The notes under the pieces were generated by a model. The model saw only the letters and a list, made by a program, of their open reading frames with translations. It was not told the DNA's origin and made no database searches. From Rhodovulum sp. (lineage in GTDB: Bacteria; Pseudomonadota; Alphaproteobacteria; Rhodobacterales; Rhodobacteraceae), in assembly GCA_020637615.1 (NCBI GenBank), contig JACKKC010000003.1:1-64000 (forward strand): DNA of 64,000 nucleotides, read 5' to 3'. Position numbers and translations under genes: made by a program. Below, piece after piece: positions 50,750-59,729 of the stretch. The stretch's first letter is position 1; every line of letters begins with the position of its first letter.

Positions 50750-51373
50750 ATGCCCGTGATGATAAAGCCCTATCTCGCCGCCCTGGTCCTCGCGCTCGCC
50801 GCACGCACGGCCGCCGCGCAGGACTTCGACTACTACCTGCTCGCCTTGTCCTGGACGCCGAGCTTCTGCGCCGCCGAGGGCGATGCGCGGGCGAGCCACC
50901 AATGCGAACCGGGCCGGGGGCTCGGTTTCACCCTGCACGGGCTCTGGCCGCAATACGAGGAGGGATGGCCGGAGTTCTGCGACAGCGCGGCGCGCGATCC
51001 CTCGCGCCGCGAGACCGCGGCGATGGCCGACATCATGGGCGACGCCGGGCTCGCCTGGTACCAGTGGAAGAAGCACGGCCGCTGCTCGGGGCTCTCGGCG
51101 CGCGACTATTTCGACCGGGCGCGCCTCGCCTATGCGCTGCTCGCCCTGCCCGAGGCCGGCGGGGCAGCAACCGCCGCGGAGGTCGAGGCGGGCTTCCTCG
51201 CCGCCAATCCCGATCTCTCGCCCGAGGCGGTGATCGTCACCTGCCGCGGCGACCTCTTGCGCGAGGTGCGCATCTGCCTCGACCGCGACCTCACGCCGCG
51301 GCCCTGCGGCCCGGACGTGCTGAACGATGCCTGCCGCGACCGCGGCCCGCTCGACCTGCCGCCGCCGCGCTAG
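50750..51373 (+). CDS. exported ribonuclease T2 family protein
   Basis: This 207-residue protein has a signal peptide (to about residue 23) and both T2 active-site blocks: TLHGLWPQ with H63 (first) and WYQWKKHGRC with K108 and H109 (second). The glutamate normally found in the second block (HEW) is Gln105 here. The cysteines needed for disulfides are present. T2 enzymes cleave RNA through a 2',3'-cyclic phosphate in the periplasm. Whether the Gln form is fully active is unclear. The 3' end overlaps the convergent GDSL gene by 4 bases. Confidence 0.9.
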   Translation: MPVMIKPYLAALVLALAARTAAAQDFDYYLLALSWTPSFCAAEGDARASHQCEPGRGLGFTLHGLWPQYEEGWPEFCDSAARDPSRRETAAMADIMGDAGLAWYQWKKHGRCSGLSARDYFDRARLAYALLALPEAGGAATAAEVEAGFLAANPDLSPEAVIVTCRGDLLREVRICLDRDLTPRPCGPDVLNDACRDRGPLDLPPPR

Positions 51374-52383
51374 GCTGCGGCCCGGCGCCGCGCGACGAGG
51401 CCGAGCCCGGCGAGGCCGGCGAGCAGGAGCAGCGCCGGCGCGGGCAGCGGCACCGGCGCGACGCCCGCCCGGGCCGCCACGGCCGCCGCCGGAATGACCG
51501 CCGGCTCCGGGCCGAGGCCGATATAGGAGAGCGCGATCCCGGCCAGGCGCTTGTGCACCACCGCATTGGGATGAATGCTGTCGAAGAAGACCCGCTCGCG
51601 CGCCTCCTCGGGGCTGCAGACCGAGCCGTCCGGGCCGAGGCAGGGCGTGGAAGTGTCGCTCACGCCGTAGCGCTCGGGATCGGCGAGCAGGTTGTTGAAG
51701 AACCGGTAGGTGTTGACCCGGCGCACGTTCAGCCCCTCGTCGCGCAACTCCCCGATGCGGCGGGCGAGCTGGTGGTTAAAGGCGAGCGTGCCCGCCGTGG
51801 CGTCGGCGACGGCCTCCGGGCCCCGGCGGACGTTGCGCGGGATCCGGCCCAGATCGGGCAGGTAGAAGAAGAGGAAGTCGCGGACGCCGCTGCGCGCGAG
51901 CGATTCCGCGGTGTCTCCCACCGCATCGGCGGCGCGACGGCCCACCGCTCCGATATCCGGCCTGCCCACGCCCCTGAGGATGTCGTTGCCCCCCGCGAAG
52001 AGCGCGAGCAGCGGCCGGTCGCCGCGCCGGTCGGAATCGAGGCGCCGGTACTGCAGCGATTGCAGGGCAAGATCGGGGATGCCGTCGAAATCGGTGCGCG
52101 CCTTGGCGCCGCCCCAGGCGTGGTTGCCGGTCTGGGCCCCCGCCCGCCGGAAGGCGTTGAGGACGCGATCCGCCCAGACGGGCCCGCTGGAGAAGCGGCC
52201 CTTCCAGTAGGGCGGGCTCTCGGGAACGGCGCCGAGCGTCGAGCGAAAGACATTGCCGGCATCGCTGAGGCTGTCGCCGAGCACATGCACGCTGTCGTAG
52301 CCATGGTAGGTGGCGGCCCCGGCCGGGTTGCAGATCCCGAGGCCGAGCAGGGCGACGATGGCGAGCCTGCGCAATGCGGTCAC
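51370..52383 (-). CDS. exported GDSL/SGNH hydrolase with VPLPA-CTERM tail
   Basis: This 337-residue esterase/lipase-type protein has a signal peptide (to about residue 24) and SGNH blocks GDSLSDAGN (nucleophile S38), GGNDIL and DSIHPN (catalytic Asp-His). The last 27 residues are VPLPA (311-315), a hydrophobic helix and RRR: the VPLPA-CTERM sorting signal processed by an exosortase in Rhodobacterales. It would be displayed or released outside the cell. The GTG start overlaps the upstream EamA stop (GTGA), so the two are co-translated. Confidence 0.9.
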   Translation of the reverse strand: MTALRRLAIVALLGLGICNPAGAATYHGYDSVHVLGDSLSDAGNVFRSTLGAVPESPPYWKGRFSSGPVWADRVLNAFRRAGAQTGNHAWGGAKARTDFDGIPDLALQSLQYRRLDSDRRGDRPLLALFAGGNDILRGVGRPDIGAVGRRAADAVGDTAESLARSGVRDFLFFYLPDLGRIPRNVRRGPEAVADATAGTLAFNHQLARRIGELRDEGLNVRRVNTYRFFNNLLADPERYGVSDTSTPCLGPDGSVCSPEEARERVFFDSIHPNAVVHKRLAGIALSYIGLGPEPAVIPAAAVAARAGVAPVPLPAPALLLLAGLAGLGLVARRRAAA

Positions 52384-53372
52384 GGCGTCCTCTCCCCCTC
52401 GACGCGGTGCGGCGGCGCGCGCAGGCTATCACGCAGCCCCCGGCGCGCAAGGCGAATTGCCGCGGTCGGCGGTCTTCCGTCGATCGCCGCGAGGCCAAGA
52501 CCGATCAGCGCCATGCCGGCCAGATGCCGCGGCAGCAGCGTCTCGCCGAGCACCGCGACCCCGAGCAGGATCGCCGTCACCGGGATCAGCAGGGTGACGA
52601 GCAGCAGGTTGGTCGCCCCCGCCGCGGCGAGCAGCCGGAAGAAGATCACATAGGCGAGCGCCGTGGAAAGGGCGGCGACCCCGGCGAGCGCCAGCAGCGT
52701 CTCCGCCCCGGGCGCGGCCAGCTTCCAGGGCCGGTCGACGAGGAGCGCCAGCGGCAGCAGGATCAGGCTCGACGCCGTCACCTGCCCGGTCGCGACCGCG
52801 AGCGGGGGCAGCCCGAGCGCGCCGAACCGCCGCCCGTAGATACCCGCGAGCGCATAGGAGAAGGCCGCGGCGAGGCAGGCGGCCTGGCCCGCCAGCGTCG
52901 CGCCCGTGCCGCCCGGCACCGCCCCGCCCATCATCACCGCGACGCCCGCCAGCCCTAGCCCGACGCCGACGAGCCGCCCCGCGGTCAGCCGCTCGTCCCG
53001 GGTCAGCCAATGGGCGAGCAGCACGGTGAAGAGCGGCGTGCTCGCGTTCATGATCGCCGCCACCCCGGAGGCGATATGGCTCTGGCCCCAGACGATCAGC
53101 GAGAAGGGGACCGCGTTGTTGAGGAGCCCCATGGCGAGGAACGCCCGCCAGATCGAAGGGTCGCGCGGCATGGCGATCCCCTTGAGGCGCATCACGGCCC
53201 GCAGGATCGCGGCCGCCAGGGCCACCCGCAGCAGCACCAGCGTCAGCGGCGGCAGCTCGGCCAGCGCCACCTGGTTGAAGAAGAAGGATCCGCCCCAGAG
53301 CACCGAGAGGAAGAGGAGCAGGCCCCAGTCCCGCCGGGTCATGGTCTTGTGGATGCGCGCCGCGTCCGTCAT
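52380..53372 (-). CDS. EamA/DMT family transporter
   Basis: This 330-residue ten-helix protein of the drug/metabolite transporter superfamily contains two EamA repeats. The first has LFLSVLWGGSFFFNQVALAELPP and the second AAAFSYALAGIYGRRFGALG. GGAGGGAACG precedes the chosen ATG. An ATG 8 codons earlier is weaker. It is probably a metabolite exporter. Substrate not known. It lies upstream of the GDSL hydrolase in a coupled pair. Confidence 0.93.
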   Translation of the reverse strand: MTDAARIHKTMTRRDWGLLLFLSVLWGGSFFFNQVALAELPPLTLVLLRVALAAAILRAVMRLKGIAMPRDPSIWRAFLAMGLLNNAVPFSLIVWGQSHIASGVAAIMNASTPLFTVLLAHWLTRDERLTAGRLVGVGLGLAGVAVMMGGAVPGGTGATLAGQAACLAAAFSYALAGIYGRRFGALGLPPLAVATGQVTASSLILLPLALLVDRPWKLAAPGAETLLALAGVAALSTALAYVIFFRLLAAAGATNLLLVTLLIPVTAILLGVAVLGETLLPRHLAGMALIGLGLAAIDGRPPTAAIRLARRGLRDSLRAPPHRVEGERTP

Positions 53373-53486
53373 CGTTCCCTCCGCCGCCGTTGCCATGGCC
53401 CTGCCATAGCCCGGCCGCCGCGGCAGCCCGGAACTTGCGCAATGCGGCCCGCAGGGTCAGGGTCGCGGAAAACCGGAGCGCGACCG

Positions 53487-54011
53487 ATGCCGCAGGAGCC
53501 CGACCACCCCAGTTCCGACCTGCCGGCGCGGCGCGGCACGCTGACGCGGCTGCATCTGCTGGCCGGGCAGACAGCCTCGCTGGCCATGGATCTCTTCCGC
53601 CCGCGGCTCAGCCTCGGCGTGCGCCTGCTCGCGCTCGACGACCTCGGCCGGGTGCTGCTGGTGCGGCATTCCTACGTTCCGGGCTGGCACCTGCCGGGCG
53701 GCGGCGTCGAGCCGGGCGAGACCGCGCGCGCCGCCGCCATGCGCGAGGCGCGCGAGGAGGGCGGGATCGATCTGGCCGAACCGCCCGAGCTCTTCCACGT
53801 CTACGCCAACCGCGCCCTCGGCCGCCACGACCACGTGCTGCTCTTCCTGGCCCGCGGCGTCGCCGGCCCGACGCGGCCCCCGGCGAGCCGGCTCGAGATC
53901 CGCGAGACCGGCTTCTTCGCGCCCGGCGCGCTGCCGGAGGAGACCACCTCCGCCACCCGGAACCGCATCGCCGAGATGCTGTCGGCAAGCCCGCCCGCCG
54001 ACCTCTGGTAG
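53487..54011 (+). CDS. Nudix hydrolase
   Basis: This 174-residue protein contains a full Nudix box at residues 72-94 (GGVEPGETARAAAMREAREEGGI pattern, with the REARE catalytic core). Nudix enzymes cleave nucleoside diphosphates linked to another group. The N-terminal 35 residues are an extra helix (RGTLTRLHLLAGQTASLAMDL). GGAG precedes the ATG. It is divergent from the EamA gene. The substrate is not predictable. Confidence 0.92.
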   Translation: MPQEPDHPSSDLPARRGTLTRLHLLAGQTASLAMDLFRPRLSLGVRLLALDDLGRVLLVRHSYVPGWHLPGGGVEPGETARAAAMREAREEGGIDLAEPPELFHVYANRALGRHDHVLLFLARGVAGPTRPPASRLEIRETGFFAPGALPEETTSATRNRIAEMLSASPPADLW

Positions 54012-54123
54012 GCCCGCCGCAATGACGGCCCCGGCGCGGTGCCGTGGCTGATCTTCCCGAGCGCATCCGCAAGGGTCGGCGCTTGCCGCGCGGGGGTCGG
54101 GTCGGCGTCAAGGGACGTTGGTA

Positions 54124-55119
54124 TCAGTCCAGGCTCAGGATGATCTTGCCCACATGCGCCGAGCTCTCCATCCGCGCATGGGCCTCCGCGGCCTGTTCGA
54201 GCGGATAGACGCAGTCGATCACCGGCGCGATCCGGCCGGCGGCGAGCAGCGGCCAGACCTCGCGCCGCAGATCCGCCGCGATCGCCGCCTTGGCCTCCAC
54301 CGACTGCGGCCGGAGCGTCGAGCCGGTCAGCGTCAGGCGGCGCATCATCACCTGGGCGAAATTGACCTCGGCCTTCGTGCCCTGGAGGAAGGCGATCATC
54401 ACCAGCCGCCCGTCGGTCGCGAGCGCCCGGACGTTGCGCGCGATGTAGTCGCCGCCCACCATGTCGAGGATGACGTCGACGCCGCGCCCCCCGGTCGCCG
54501 CGCGCAGCTCGGCCACGAAATCCGCCTCGCGGTAGTTGATGGCGAGCTCCGCCCCGAGCTCGCGGCAGGCGGCGCATTTCGCCTCCGAGCCTGCTGTCGC
54601 GAAGACCCGCGCGCCGCGCGCGGCCGCGAGCTGGATCGCCGTGGTGCCGATCCCCGAGGAGCCGCCATGCACCAGGAAGCTTTCCCCCGCCGCCAGCCGC
54701 CCGCGCAGGAAGACGTTGCTCCAGACCGTGAAGAAAGTCTCGCAGAGGCCTGCCGCCGCAGTGATTTCCATGTCCTCCGGCACCGGCAGCGCGTGGTCCT
54801 GATGCGTGAGCACATATTCCGCATAGCCGCCGCCCGGCAGCAGCGCCGTGACCGGGTCGCCCACCGCCCAGGCCGAGCCGCCCGGCCCCACCGCCGCGAC
54901 CTCGCCCGCGGCCTCCAGCCCCGGCAGATCCGAGGCGCCCTTCGGCGGGGCATAGGCGCCGGCGCGCTGCAGCGCATCGGGGCGGTTCACCCCCGCCGCC
55001 CGCACCCGGATCAGGATCTCGCCGGCCCCGGGCTTCGGCACCCGCCGCGTGGCGAGGCGCAGAACCTCCGGCCCGCCCGGCGCGGCGATCTCGACCACGC
55101 GCATCTCCGCGGGGATCAT
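54124..55119 (-). CDS. NAD(P)H:quinone oxidoreductase, zinc-free MDR family
   Basis: This 331-residue medium-chain dehydrogenase of the quinone-oxidoreductase (QOR) type has RAAGVNRPDALQRAG, LPGLEAAGEVAAVG, the cofactor loop HGGSSGIGTTAIQLA and the late block AFLQGTKAEVNFAQVMMRRLTLTGSTLR. Catalytic zinc cysteines are absent, as usual for the group. GGAGGGCGGC precedes the ATG, which overlaps the stop of the aminotransferase gene (ATGA), so the two are coupled. Confidence 0.92.
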   Translation of the reverse strand: MIPAEMRVVEIAAPGGPEVLRLATRRVPKPGAGEILIRVRAAGVNRPDALQRAGAYAPPKGASDLPGLEAAGEVAAVGPGGSAWAVGDPVTALLPGGGYAEYVLTHQDHALPVPEDMEITAAAGLCETFFTVWSNVFLRGRLAAGESFLVHGGSSGIGTTAIQLAAARGARVFATAGSEAKCAACRELGAELAINYREADFVAELRAATGGRGVDVILDMVGGDYIARNVRALATDGRLVMIAFLQGTKAEVNFAQVMMRRLTLTGSTLRPQSVEAKAAIAADLRREVWPLLAAGRIAPVIDCVYPLEQAAEAHARMESSAHVGKIILSLD

Positions 55120-55985
55120 GCCGCCCTCCGGCCGGCATGGGCGAAGTCGCGGTAGAGCGCGAGCGCGCGCTCCGCGATCCGCGTCGAGTGCAGCTCGCGC
55201 TGCTCGAAACGGGTCACGGGCACCACCTTGTTGGCGTTCCCGGTCAGGAAGATCTCCTCGGCGGCGGCGAAATCGGTGACATCGAGGCTCGCCTCGACCA
55301 CCGAAATCCCCTCGGCGCGCAGGAGCGCGATGATGCGCTGCCGGGTGATGCCGTCGAGGAAGGTGCCGTTCGGGACCGGGGTCATCACCACGCCGTCCCG
55401 CACGAGAAAGACGTTGGTCGAGGCGGTCTCGGCCACCTTGCCCTCGGCGTCGAGCGAGAGCGCGTTGTCGAATCCGCGGGCGCGGGCCTCGCGCAGGATG
55501 CGGGCGTTGTTGGGATAATGGCAGGCCGCCTTGGCCTCGGTGATCGCGCAATCGGGGCCCGGACGGCGATAGGGCGAGACCCCGAGCGCGAAGGGCGCGC
55601 GCCCCCGCAGCGGCAGATCCTCGATGCAGACCGCGAAGGCGGTCGAGTCGGGCAGCGCGTCGATGATGGCCGGCGAGCCCTGGCGCGACCACATCATCGG
55701 CCTGAGGTAGAGCGCGCGATCCGAGCCCATCCGCCGCACACCCTCGTGCAGCAGCGCCTCGATCTCCGCCGCCCCGACCGGTGCCGCGAGCCCCATGGCC
55801 GTCGCCGAGGCGATCAGCCGGGCGCAATGGCGGTCGAGATCGGGCGTCACCCCCTCGAAGAACCGCGCGCCGTCGAAGACCATGGTGCCCTGCCAGGCGC
55901 CATGGTCGCTCGCGCCGAGGATCGGTGCGTCGCCGTCGTGCCAGCGGCCTTCGAAAAAGGTCGCGCTGCGGGTGCCGAGCGCCAT
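55116..55985 (-). CDS. class IV aminotransferase, branched-chain type
   Basis: This 289-residue PLP enzyme of fold type IV resembles branched-chain aminotransferases: the PLP lysine is K152 in ITEAKAACHYPNN, and ASTNVFLVRDG and FLDGITRQRIIALL follow. It differs from the Dat-type enzyme at 42.7 kb. GGAGG lies six bases before the ATG. It is the first gene of a pair with the quinone oxidoreductase. Amino acid specificity is not assigned. Confidence 0.88.
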   Translation of the reverse strand: MALGTRSATFFEGRWHDGDAPILGASDHGAWQGTMVFDGARFFEGVTPDLDRHCARLIASATAMGLAAPVGAAEIEALLHEGVRRMGSDRALYLRPMMWSRQGSPAIIDALPDSTAFAVCIEDLPLRGRAPFALGVSPYRRPGPDCAITEAKAACHYPNNARILREARARGFDNALSLDAEGKVAETASTNVFLVRDGVVMTPVPNGTFLDGITRQRIIALLRAEGISVVEASLDVTDFAAAEEIFLTGNANKVVPVTRFEQRELHSTRIAERALALYRDFAHAGRRAA

Positions 55986-56018
55986 GACATGCCTCCGGTC
56001 GGTCTGCCCGCGCGGCGA

Positions 56019-56738
56019 TCAGGTCCTGGAGCGGAGCGATCCCGGCAGGTCGGAGGGGGCAGTATCCCCGGGCGCCCGCACCCGGTCAAGCAGCCGCTGC
56101 GGCCCCTTGAGCATCGCCGCGGCCAGGGGGTTCTTGCGGACCCGCGCCTTGACCTGCTCGAACTGCATCACGTTGTCGATGCGGCGCTGGATGAATTCGC
56201 GCGTGGCCGAGGCGCCGGGTGTCTCGTCACCGAGCCAGTAGAGCAGCGCCGAGGAATAGACCGCCGAAAGCGTCGTGCGCTTGGAATACCAGTTGAAGTC
56301 GCGGCTCTCGTCGCCGAGCGCGGTCCAGATCGTGTCGGCGGTGTGCCAGATCGCCCGCGCGCCGTCCGCCGCATGCTGCGGCAGCGCGAAGAAGGCCGCG
56401 CCGCGGCGCACCGCCTCGCGCTCGCCGGCCACGAGCTCCAGCCGGCGCATCACCGCATAGGCGATGCGGTCGCGAAAGCGCAGGCCGCCGAGATCGGCCG
56501 CGGCCAGATCCGCCGCCAGCGCCCGGTCGCGGGCATAATGATAGGCCAGCGCCAGATCGAGCCCACCGCGGGGAAAGGCGAGCCGCGCGAGACCGGGGTC
56601 GACGCCCGCCTCCACCACGGCCTGGGCGAGGCTGCGGTCCGACCAGCCGTCGAAGGCGACATGGGGCAGCGCCGCCGCCACCACCGCCTCGCGCAATTCG
56701 GCAATCCGCTCTTCCTCGCCCGGCCCCGTCTCGGTCAT
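56019..56738 (-). CDS. ubiquinone biosynthesis protein COQ9
   Basis: This 239-residue COQ9 homologue has a TetR-like N-terminal fold without DNA-binding residues and the family blocks FNWYSKRTTLSAVYSSALLYWLGD and FIQRRIDNVMQFEQ. COQ9 binds isoprenoid lipids and helps the ubiquinone hydroxylase COQ7 in mitochondria and alphaproteobacteria. GGGGAAGGCG precedes the ATG. It is divergent from rpsU. Confidence 0.94.
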   Translation of the reverse strand: MTETGPGEEERIAELREAVVAAALPHVAFDGWSDRSLAQAVVEAGVDPGLARLAFPRGGLDLALAYHYARDRALAADLAAADLGGLRFRDRIAYAVMRRLELVAGEREAVRRGAAFFALPQHAADGARAIWHTADTIWTALGDESRDFNWYSKRTTLSAVYSSALLYWLGDETPGASATREFIQRRIDNVMQFEQVKARVRKNPLAAAMLKGPQRLLDRVRAPGDTAPSDLPGSLRSRT

Positions 56739-56775
56739 CGCCTTCCCCCCATGCGATATTTTCCGCGCAGGACTG

Positions 56776-56804
56776 TGGACAGCCCGGCGCTCGCCCGATA
56801 TATA
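56776..56804 (+). promoter_or_regulatory. rpsU promoter
   Basis: TGGACA and TATATA are spaced by exactly 17 bases, a strong sigma-70 match, and lie 54 bases upstream of the rpsU start. Confidence 0.7.
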
Positions 56805-56857
56805 GCGCGTTCCTGCGAAATATCGAAACTCCGACGTCTGAAAGGTGGTGAATATCT

Positions 56858-57064
56858 GTGCAGGTAACGGTTCGTGACAACAACGTCGACCAGGCGTTGC
56901 GCGCGCTCAAGAAGAAGCTGCAGCGCGAAGGCGTCTTCCGCGAGATGAAGCTTCGGCAGCATTTCGAGAAGCCGTCCGTCAAGAAGGCCCGTGAGCGGGC
57001 CGAGGCGATCCGCCGGGCACGCAAGCTGGCGCGCAAGAAGCTGCAGCGCGAAGGCATGCTCTGA
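56858..57064 (+). CDS. rpsU: 30S ribosomal protein S21
   Basis: This 68-residue basic protein matches bS21: MQVTVRDNNVDQALRALKKK followed by the Arg/Lys-rich helix. It helps initiation near the anti-Shine-Dalgarno region of 16S RNA. The start is GTG with AAAGGTGG upstream. It has its own strong promoter and terminator, so it is an independently expressed single gene. Confidence 0.97.
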   Translation: MQVTVRDNNVDQALRALKKKLQREGVFREMKLRQHFEKPSVKKARERAEAIRRARKLARKKLQREGML

Positions 57065-57099
57065 CGACCTGACCGACCGGTCACGCAAACGGACTCGAG

Positions 57100-57126
57100 A
57101 AACCCCCGGCAGCGTTCGGGGGTTTT
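57100..57126 (+). terminator. rpsU terminator
   Basis: A 9-base stem (AAACCCCCG / CGGGGGTTT) with an 8-base loop runs into TTTT, a classical intrinsic terminator 36 bases after the rpsU stop codon. Confidence 0.88.
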
Positions 57127-57348
57127 GCGTGTTCCGGGGTCGGGCAGTTGCCGTCCGACGGCGCGGGCCCGGACCTCATCCGGGCCAGACGATTGATCCA
57201 AAACGCAGAATCCCGGCACAACGGCCCATCGGGTGGCCGTGCCGGCGCGTGCCGTTCGGCGCCGCGGAGGTCTCGCGAAATCGCTGCCCGGTTGCGAGCC
57301 GGGCGCCCGGGCTGCATGATCGCCCGCGCAGCGACGCGGGGGACCGAC

Positions 57349-57786
57349 GTGACGGAGAAAAGGGCCACCGGAAGCGATGCCCAAGGGCCGACGCTGCTCG
57401 CCGGCGGCAATCCGCAGATCCCGAAAGGCTACGGCGACGCTCCCGTGCAGGCCTATATCGCGGCGATGCCCGGCTGGAAGCGCGACGTGGGCTGCCGGAT
57501 CGATGCGCTGGTCACGCGAGTCGTGCCGGAGGTGCAGAAGGCGGTGAAGTGGAACTCGCCCTTCTACGGCGTCGAAGGCCAGGGCTGGTTCCTCAGCTTC
57601 CATTGCTTCGCGAAATACGTGAAGGTGGCGTTCTTCCGCGGCACGGCGCTGACCCCCGTCCCGCCGGTCGCCTCCAGGCAGAAGGAGGTGCGCTACCTCC
57701 ACATCCGGGAGGCGGAGCCGATCGACGAGACCCGGTTCGCCGACTGGATCGGGCAGGCGAGCCGGCTGCCCGGCGAGCGGATGTGA
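57349..57786 (+). CDS. DUF1801 domain protein (first of two)
   Basis: This 145-residue protein has the DUF1801 core YIAAMPGWKRDVGCRIDALV followed by VKWNSPFYGVEGQGWFLSFH. Members adopt a YdhG-like alpha/beta fold and none has a firmly known function. The GTG start with GGGGGA upstream fits family length. An ATG 11 codons earlier is possible. A second DUF1801 gene follows after 31 bases. Confidence 0.8.
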   Translation: MTEKRATGSDAQGPTLLAGGNPQIPKGYGDAPVQAYIAAMPGWKRDVGCRIDALVTRVVPEVQKAVKWNSPFYGVEGQGWFLSFHCFAKYVKVAFFRGTALTPVPPVASRQKEVRYLHIREAEPIDETRFADWIGQASRLPGERM

Positions 57787-57817
57787 GCGGGCGAAGCCGC
57801 AGGGAAGGAGAGATTCG

Positions 57818-58237
57818 ATGCAGGGTGAAGATGCCGATTCCCCGTCCCGGCGGATCGATGCGCGGATCGCCGAGCTCGGCGACTGGCGGGGCGAGACGCT
57901 CGCCCGCGTGCGGGCGCTGATCCGCGAGGCCGATCCGGAGGTGGTCGAGACCTGGAAATGGCGCGGGGTTCCGGTCTGGGAACATGCCGGGATCCTCTGC
58001 ACCGGCGAAACCTACAAGGACAAGGTGAAGCTGACCTTCGCCCGAGGCGCCGCGCTCGCGGATCCCGCCGGCCTCTTCAACGCCAGCCTCGACGGCAACA
58101 CCCGGCGCGCCATCGACATCCGCCAGGGCGATGCCATCGACGAAGCCGCCTTCCAGGCGCTCCTCCGCGCCGCCGTGGCGCTGAACCTGTCGCGACGGGT
58201 CGCAGCGCGCTCCGGCGGATCCGCTGAAAATACCTGA
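57818..58237 (+). CDS. DUF1801 domain protein (second of two)
   Basis: This 139-residue protein has the same family pattern: RIAELGDWRGETLARVRALI, ETWKWRGVPVWEHAGILC and KVKLTFARGAALADPAGLF. GAAGGAGAG precedes the ATG. The two adjacent copies are not close in sequence, so they diverged long ago or were acquired separately. Function unknown. Confidence 0.85.
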   Translation: MQGEDADSPSRRIDARIAELGDWRGETLARVRALIREADPEVVETWKWRGVPVWEHAGILCTGETYKDKVKLTFARGAALADPAGLFNASLDGNTRRAIDIRQGDAIDEAAFQALLRAAVALNLSRRVAARSGGSAENT

Positions 58238-58301
58238 TCCGCGATATGCCGATCGCCGGCCTTAGGTCCGTGTTTACCCAGCCGCTATTGAAGTAGCAGC
58301 G

Positions 58302-59729
58302 GTGACGGGGAGACATCCCCGCCAGCGCGAGTCCACGATGCCGCCACGCGCCCGATGGAACGAGCAGCCCCTGGTCCTCCGCTTCCTGGCGACGGGCGGC
58401 GTGGTGATGCTCGCAGCCATGCTGGTCATCGGCGCCTGGATCAGCGCGCGCATCGAGCAATCCGTGGTCGACAACACCGCATCGGCCGCGGCGCTCTACG
58501 TCGAGAGCATCGTCTCGCCGCTGAGCCAGGAGCTGGCAGCGGCCGACAGGCTGTCGGATCCCGCGCAGCGCGCGCTTCGGGAGGTCTTCGCCAATACGCC
58601 GTTCGGCGATCGCATCGTCTCCTTCAAGATCTGGAAGCCCGGCGGGCTGGTGGTGCATGCCTCCGATCCCGCGATCATCGGCAGCCGCTTTCCGCCCTCC
58701 GACGATCTCGCGGCGGCGTGGCGCGGCGAGATTTCCGGCAGCTTCGGCGATCTCGACGACGCGGAGAACGCCGCCGAGGCGGCGCTCGGGCTGCCGCTGC
58801 TCGAGGTCTATTCGCCGATCCACGAGGTCTGGTCGGGCGAGGTCATCGCCGTCGCCGAGTTCTACGAGGTCGCGACCGAGCTCGAACGGGATCTCGCCGA
58901 CGCCCGTCGCGGCAGCTGGCTGCTCGTCGCGGCGGTGTTCTGCCTCAGCGGCCTGATGCTGCTCGGCATCGTGCGCAGCGGCGGGCGCACCATCGACCGC
59001 CAGAAGGCGCTGCTCCAGGCCCAGGTCGCGGAGAGCCGGGCGGTCGCCGCCCAGAACGCCGAGCTGCGGCAGCGGGCGATCGGTGCGACGGCCCGCGCCG
59101 CCGCCCAGACCGAGGCGAGCCTGCGCCGCGCCAGCGCCGACCTGCACGACGGCCCGGCGCAGCTGATCGCGCTGGCGGCGATGCGCCTCGACAGCCTGGT
59201 GCCCGACACCGAGGCCGGCCGCCAGGAGGCGGCGGCGCTGCGCGGGGCCATGCAATCCGCGCTTGCCGAGATCCGGGCGATCTCGCGCGGCCTCTCCCTG
59301 CCGGATCTCGGGGGCGTGCCGCTCGCCGAGGTGGCCCGTCGCGCCGTCGAGGCACACCGGCGCCAGACCGAAGCACCGGTCCCGCTCGCCTGGCACGGCC
59401 CGGAGGATCCCGAATGCGACGATTCCTTTCGGATCTGCCTCTACCGCTTCCTGCAGGAGGCGCTCTCGAACGCCGCGCGCCACGCCGGCGAGGCGGCGGT
59501 CGAGGTGGTCGCCGTGGCCGGACCCGAGGCGCTGACGGTCAGCGTGAGCGACGAGGGACCCGGTTTCGACCCCGCCGCCGCGGCGCTCACGGCCGACGGC
59601 GGCCAGGGCCTCGCGGGGCTGCGCGACCGCGCCGAGAGCATCGGCGGATCGCTCGATATCGTCACCGTGCGCGGCAGCGGGACCAGGCTGGTCCTGACCC
59701 TGCCGCTCGGCAAGGGAGACAAGCCATGA
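58302..59729 (+). CDS. sensor histidine kinase, NarL/DegS type
   Basis: This kinase of 475 residues (or 463 from an ATG 12 codons in) has two transmembrane helices (about 28-48 and 205-223) flanking a periplasmic sensing domain of about 150 residues. A HisKA_3 motif DLHDGPAQ carries the phosphorylated H282, and the ATPase domain shows EALSNAARHA and DEGPGF. It autophosphorylates and passes phosphate to the regulator encoded next. The ligand is unknown. Confidence 0.93.
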   Translation: MTGRHPRQRESTMPPRARWNEQPLVLRFLATGGVVMLAAMLVIGAWISARIEQSVVDNTASAAALYVESIVSPLSQELAAADRLSDPAQRALREVFANTPFGDRIVSFKIWKPGGLVVHASDPAIIGSRFPPSDDLAAAWRGEISGSFGDLDDAENAAEAALGLPLLEVYSPIHEVWSGEVIAVAEFYEVATELERDLADARRGSWLLVAAVFCLSGLMLLGIVRSGGRTIDRQKALLQAQVAESRAVAAQNAELRQRAIGATARAAAQTEASLRRASADLHDGPAQLIALAAMRLDSLVPDTEAGRQEAAALRGAMQSALAEIRAISRGLSLPDLGGVPLAEVARRAVEAHRRQTEAPVPLAWHGPEDPECDDSFRICLYRFLQEALSNAARHAGEAAVEVVAVAGPEALTVSVSDEGPGFDPAAAALTADGGQGLAGLRDRAESIGGSLDIVTVRGSGTRLVLTLPLGKGDKP

